Origin: Sphingomonadales bacterium
Lineage (GTDB): Bacteria; Pseudomonadota; Alphaproteobacteria; Sphingomonadales; Sphingomonadaceae
Length of the DNA stretch: 6,767 nucleotides
Direction of reading: 5' to 3'
NCBI GenBank assembly: GCA_024636595.1
Contig: JAGXGT010000078.1
Coordinates: 1-6,767, forward strand
The notes beneath the pieces were generated by a model. That model worked only from the letters and a program-made list of their open reading frames with translations, was not told the DNA's origin and searched no databases. A program made the position numbers and the translations under genes. Positions 5,237 to 6,767 of this stretch are shown here, piece after piece (positions within the stretch are counted from its first letter, which is position 1; the number at the start of each line of letters is the position of its first letter).

Positions 5237-6244
5237 ATGAAAGCCATCCAACTCCACGCCCCGGCCTCGCTGGACAATCTCAAGCTGGTCGACCTGCCCG
5301 ATCCGGCGGCACCGGGACCGGGCGAAATCGCGGTGCGGTTGCGGGCTTCCAGCCTCAACTATCATGACTATGCGGTGGTCAAGGGGATGATCCCGACGGC
5401 GGAAAATCGCATTCCGATGTCCGATGGCGCGGGCGAAGTGACAGCGGTGGGCGAGGGCGTCGGTGATTTTGCGGTGGGCGATCTGGTGGTTTCGACCTTC
5501 TTTCCCGAGTGGATTGATGGCGCGCCACCCGAGGGCGGTTTCAAGCGCGTGCCTGGCGACGGCATTGACGGCTATGCGGTCGAGCAGGCAGTTGGCCCTG
5601 AAACGGCTTGGACCAAGGCTCCAAAGGGCTATAGCGCCGCCGAAGCTGCGACTTTGACCTGCGCGGGCCTGACCGCGTGGCGGGCACTGTTTTGCGATGG
5701 CTGCGTGAAGCCGGGCGACACCGTCCTGGTGCAGGGCACCGGCGGCGTTTCGATCTTCGCGCTGCAATTCGCCAAGGCGGCTGGCGCGACGGTGATTGCA
5801 ACTTCGTCATCGAACGACAAGCTTGAGCGCCTCAAGGAAATGGGCGCGGACCATCTGATCAATTACAAGAAAGTCGAAGCCTGGGGCCCGAAAGTGCTCG
5901 AACTGACCGGCGGCAAGGGCGTCGATTGCGTCGTTGAAATCGGCGGCCCGGGCACGCTCGACCAGTCGATGATGGCGACGCGGATCGGCGGCCATGTCGC
6001 GTTGATCGGGGTGCTGACAGGCTTTGCAGGCCCCGTGCAAACGGCTCTGCTGATGGCGAAGAATCTGCGCGTGCAGGGCCTGACCGTCGGCAGCCGCGCC
6101 CAGCAGATCGACATGATCGCCGCGATCGAAGCCAATGGCATCAAGCCGGTGCTCGACAAGCATTTCCCGCTCGCGGATCTGAGCGATGCGTTCCGTCATC
6201 AGGAATCGGGCAAGCATTTCGGGAAAATCATCGTCGATATCTAG
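5237..6244 (+). CDS. MDR-family quinone oxidoreductase / NAD(P)-dependent reductase
   Basis: A 335-aa medium-chain dehydrogenase/reductase. The GroES-like N-terminal domain (about 1-125) contains ASSLNYHDYAVVKG and DGAGEVTAVGEGVGDFAVGD. The Rossmann domain begins at DTVLVQGTGGVSIFALQFAK, with the nucleotide loop GTGGV at 167-171. The cysteines that hold the structural zinc in alcohol dehydrogenases are absent, and the catalytic Cys position reads S/N (SSLN, 38-41), so it belongs with the zinc-free quinone oxidoreductase-like group that uses NADPH on quinones, enones or similar carbonyls. SSSNDK (190-195) after the second strand suits NADPH, as inference. The start is fixed by AGGAG at 9-nt spacing. 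An inverted repeat covers part of that SD. The last three codons and stop are tandemly duplicated. The GNAT gene follows at 18 nt. The exact substrate is unknown. Confidence 0.9.
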   Translation: MKAIQLHAPASLDNLKLVDLPDPAAPGPGEIAVRLRASSLNYHDYAVVKGMIPTAENRIPMSDGAGEVTAVGEGVGDFAVGDLVVSTFFPEWIDGAPPEGGFKRVPGDGIDGYAVEQAVGPETAWTKAPKGYSAAEAATLTCAGLTAWRALFCDGCVKPGDTVLVQGTGGVSIFALQFAKAAGATVIATSSSNDKLERLKEMGADHLINYKKVEAWGPKVLELTGGKGVDCVVEIGGPGTLDQSMMATRIGGHVALIGVLTGFAGPVQTALLMAKNLRVQGLTVGSRAQQIDMIAAIEANGIKPVLDKHFPLADLSDAFRHQESGKHFGKIIVDI

Positions 6245-6262
6245 ATAGTCGATATCTAGATA
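6233..6262 (+). repeat. Exact 15-bp tandem duplication across the MDR stop codon
   Basis: GTCGATATCTAGATA occurs at 6233-6247 and again at 6248-6262 without a mismatch or gap. The first copy encodes the last residues VDI and the TAG of the MDR gene; the second fills the gap up to the ATG of the GNAT gene at 6263. Each copy contains the 10-bp palindrome TATCTAGATA (6238-6247 and 6253-6262). The MDR and GNAT frames are in phase, so the junction reads VDI-stop-I-VDI-stop-I-Met. Replication slippage is the simplest origin; a paired operator is possible. Confidence 0.9.
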
Positions 6263-6688
6263 ATGGTGGAACCCGAAAATATTATCCTTGCCGCAACCCA
6301 GAGCGACTGCGGCAAAATTATCGCGCTCTGGGAAGCCTGTGGATTAACGCGACCATGGAATGATGCTGCTGCTGATTTCCGTCTTGCTGTCGAGGGGGCT
6401 ACCTCGGATATTTTGTTGCTGAAGCAACATGATGAAATCGCGGCAACTGTTATGACCGGGTTTGATGGCCATCGCGGATGGGTCTATTATCTCGGCGTCG
6501 CACCGGCTTCTCGGAATCGCGGTCTTGGCAGAAAAATGATGGAGGCTGCCGAGCATTGGTTGCGCGAACACAATGCTCCCAAAATACAGTTGATGGTGCG
6601 GGACGACAACGACGCAGCTATCGGTTTTTACAAGGCGCTTGGCTATGATGTGCAACCGGTCGTGACATTTGGTCGCAGGCTGGACTGA
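6263..6688 (+). CDS. ypeA: GNAT-family N-acetyltransferase, YpeA type
   Basis: This 141-aa protein belongs to the acetyl-CoA-dependent GNAT acetyltransferases and resembles E. coli YpeA, also 141 aa. Shared blocks are RPWND (30-34), VMTGFDGHRG (63-72), YYLGV (75-79), the acetyl-CoA loop RNRGLG (84-89), APKIQLMVRDDND (105-117) and GFYKALGY (121-128). The physiological substrate of YpeA is not established to my knowledge, so only acetyl transfer is claimed. ATG 6263 gives five more residues than YpeA before RPWND, within normal range. No SD precedes it: the 15 bp upstream are the second copy of the tandem duplication, so translation may depend on ribosomes finishing the in-phase MDR gene 18 nt upstream. 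Codons are somewhat less GC-biased than in guaA. Confidence 0.85.
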   Translation: MVEPENIILAATQSDCGKIIALWEACGLTRPWNDAAADFRLAVEGATSDILLLKQHDEIAATVMTGFDGHRGWVYYLGVAPASRNRGLGRKMMEAAEHWLREHNAPKIQLMVRDDNDAAIGFYKALGYDVQPVVTFGRRLD

Positions 6689-6767
6689 CCGACCAAGGCG
6701 CTTCGCGATCAGTCATCCGCGGCGCGAAACTAGCATCGCAGTCTTGCTACTGACAATCGGTTCACCC

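Noticed and set aside
6702..6728. TTCGCG (6702-6707) and CGCGAA (6723-6728) as a terminator after the GNAT gene
   Set aside because: Only 6 bp of stem, a 15-nt loop and no T-run; common by chance in GC-rich DNA.

Overview
The window looks like ordinary chromosome of a sphingomonad-type alphaproteobacterium (Sphingopyxis/Sphingorhabdus-like). This rests on the GC-rich third codon positions, on protein sequences that read like sphingomonad homologues, and on two dispersed repeats I associate with such genomes: one carrying CCTTCGACAGGCTCAGGA (4760-4785) and one carrying GGATTGCCGCGTCGCT (534-569). No rRNA, tRNA, insertion sequence, phage or CRISPR array is visible. The genus is an inference.

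Layout. Positions 1-78 are probably the last 25 codons of a LytTR-type DNA-binding regulator. Positions 79-669 hold no convincing gene. They contain a hairpin, a boxA-like string, a doubtful 45-codon ORF, a perfect 14-bp palindrome (candidate repressor operator) and a dispersed repeat. Next, on the + strand, are an acyl-CoA synthetase-type AMP-forming ligase (670-2235) and, 21 nt later, a ZIP-fold membrane protein with altered metal-ligand motifs (2257-2964); these two probably share a transcript. guaA, GMP synthase (3040-4611), follows after 75 nt and ends in a perfect 20-bp hairpin terminator that begins inside its last sense codon.

Positions 4651-4857 are a degraded intergenic stretch with two diverged copies of a C-terminal-tail-like sequence and the TTCGACAGGCTCAGG repeat. 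A small minus-strand gene (4858-5094, 78 aa, possibly ribbon-helix-helix/antitoxin-like) diverges from a zinc-free MDR quinone oxidoreductase-type gene (5237-6244). The MDR gene is preceded by a perfect 12-bp inverted repeat whose right arm overlaps its Shine-Dalgarno sequence. A YpeA-type GNAT acetyltransferase (6263-6688) follows 18 nt downstream. That junction is an exact 15-bp tandem duplication covering the MDR stop codon.

The genes do not form one evident pathway: they are central metabolism (guaA), acyl activation, metal transport and small-molecule redox/acetylation. I found no convincing novel multi-gene system. The items most worth checking are regulatory or structural: the SD-occluding inverted repeat, the tandem duplication at the MDR/GNAT junction, the 14-bp palindrome upstream of the ligase, the stop-codon-overlapping terminator and the degenerate ZIP motifs.
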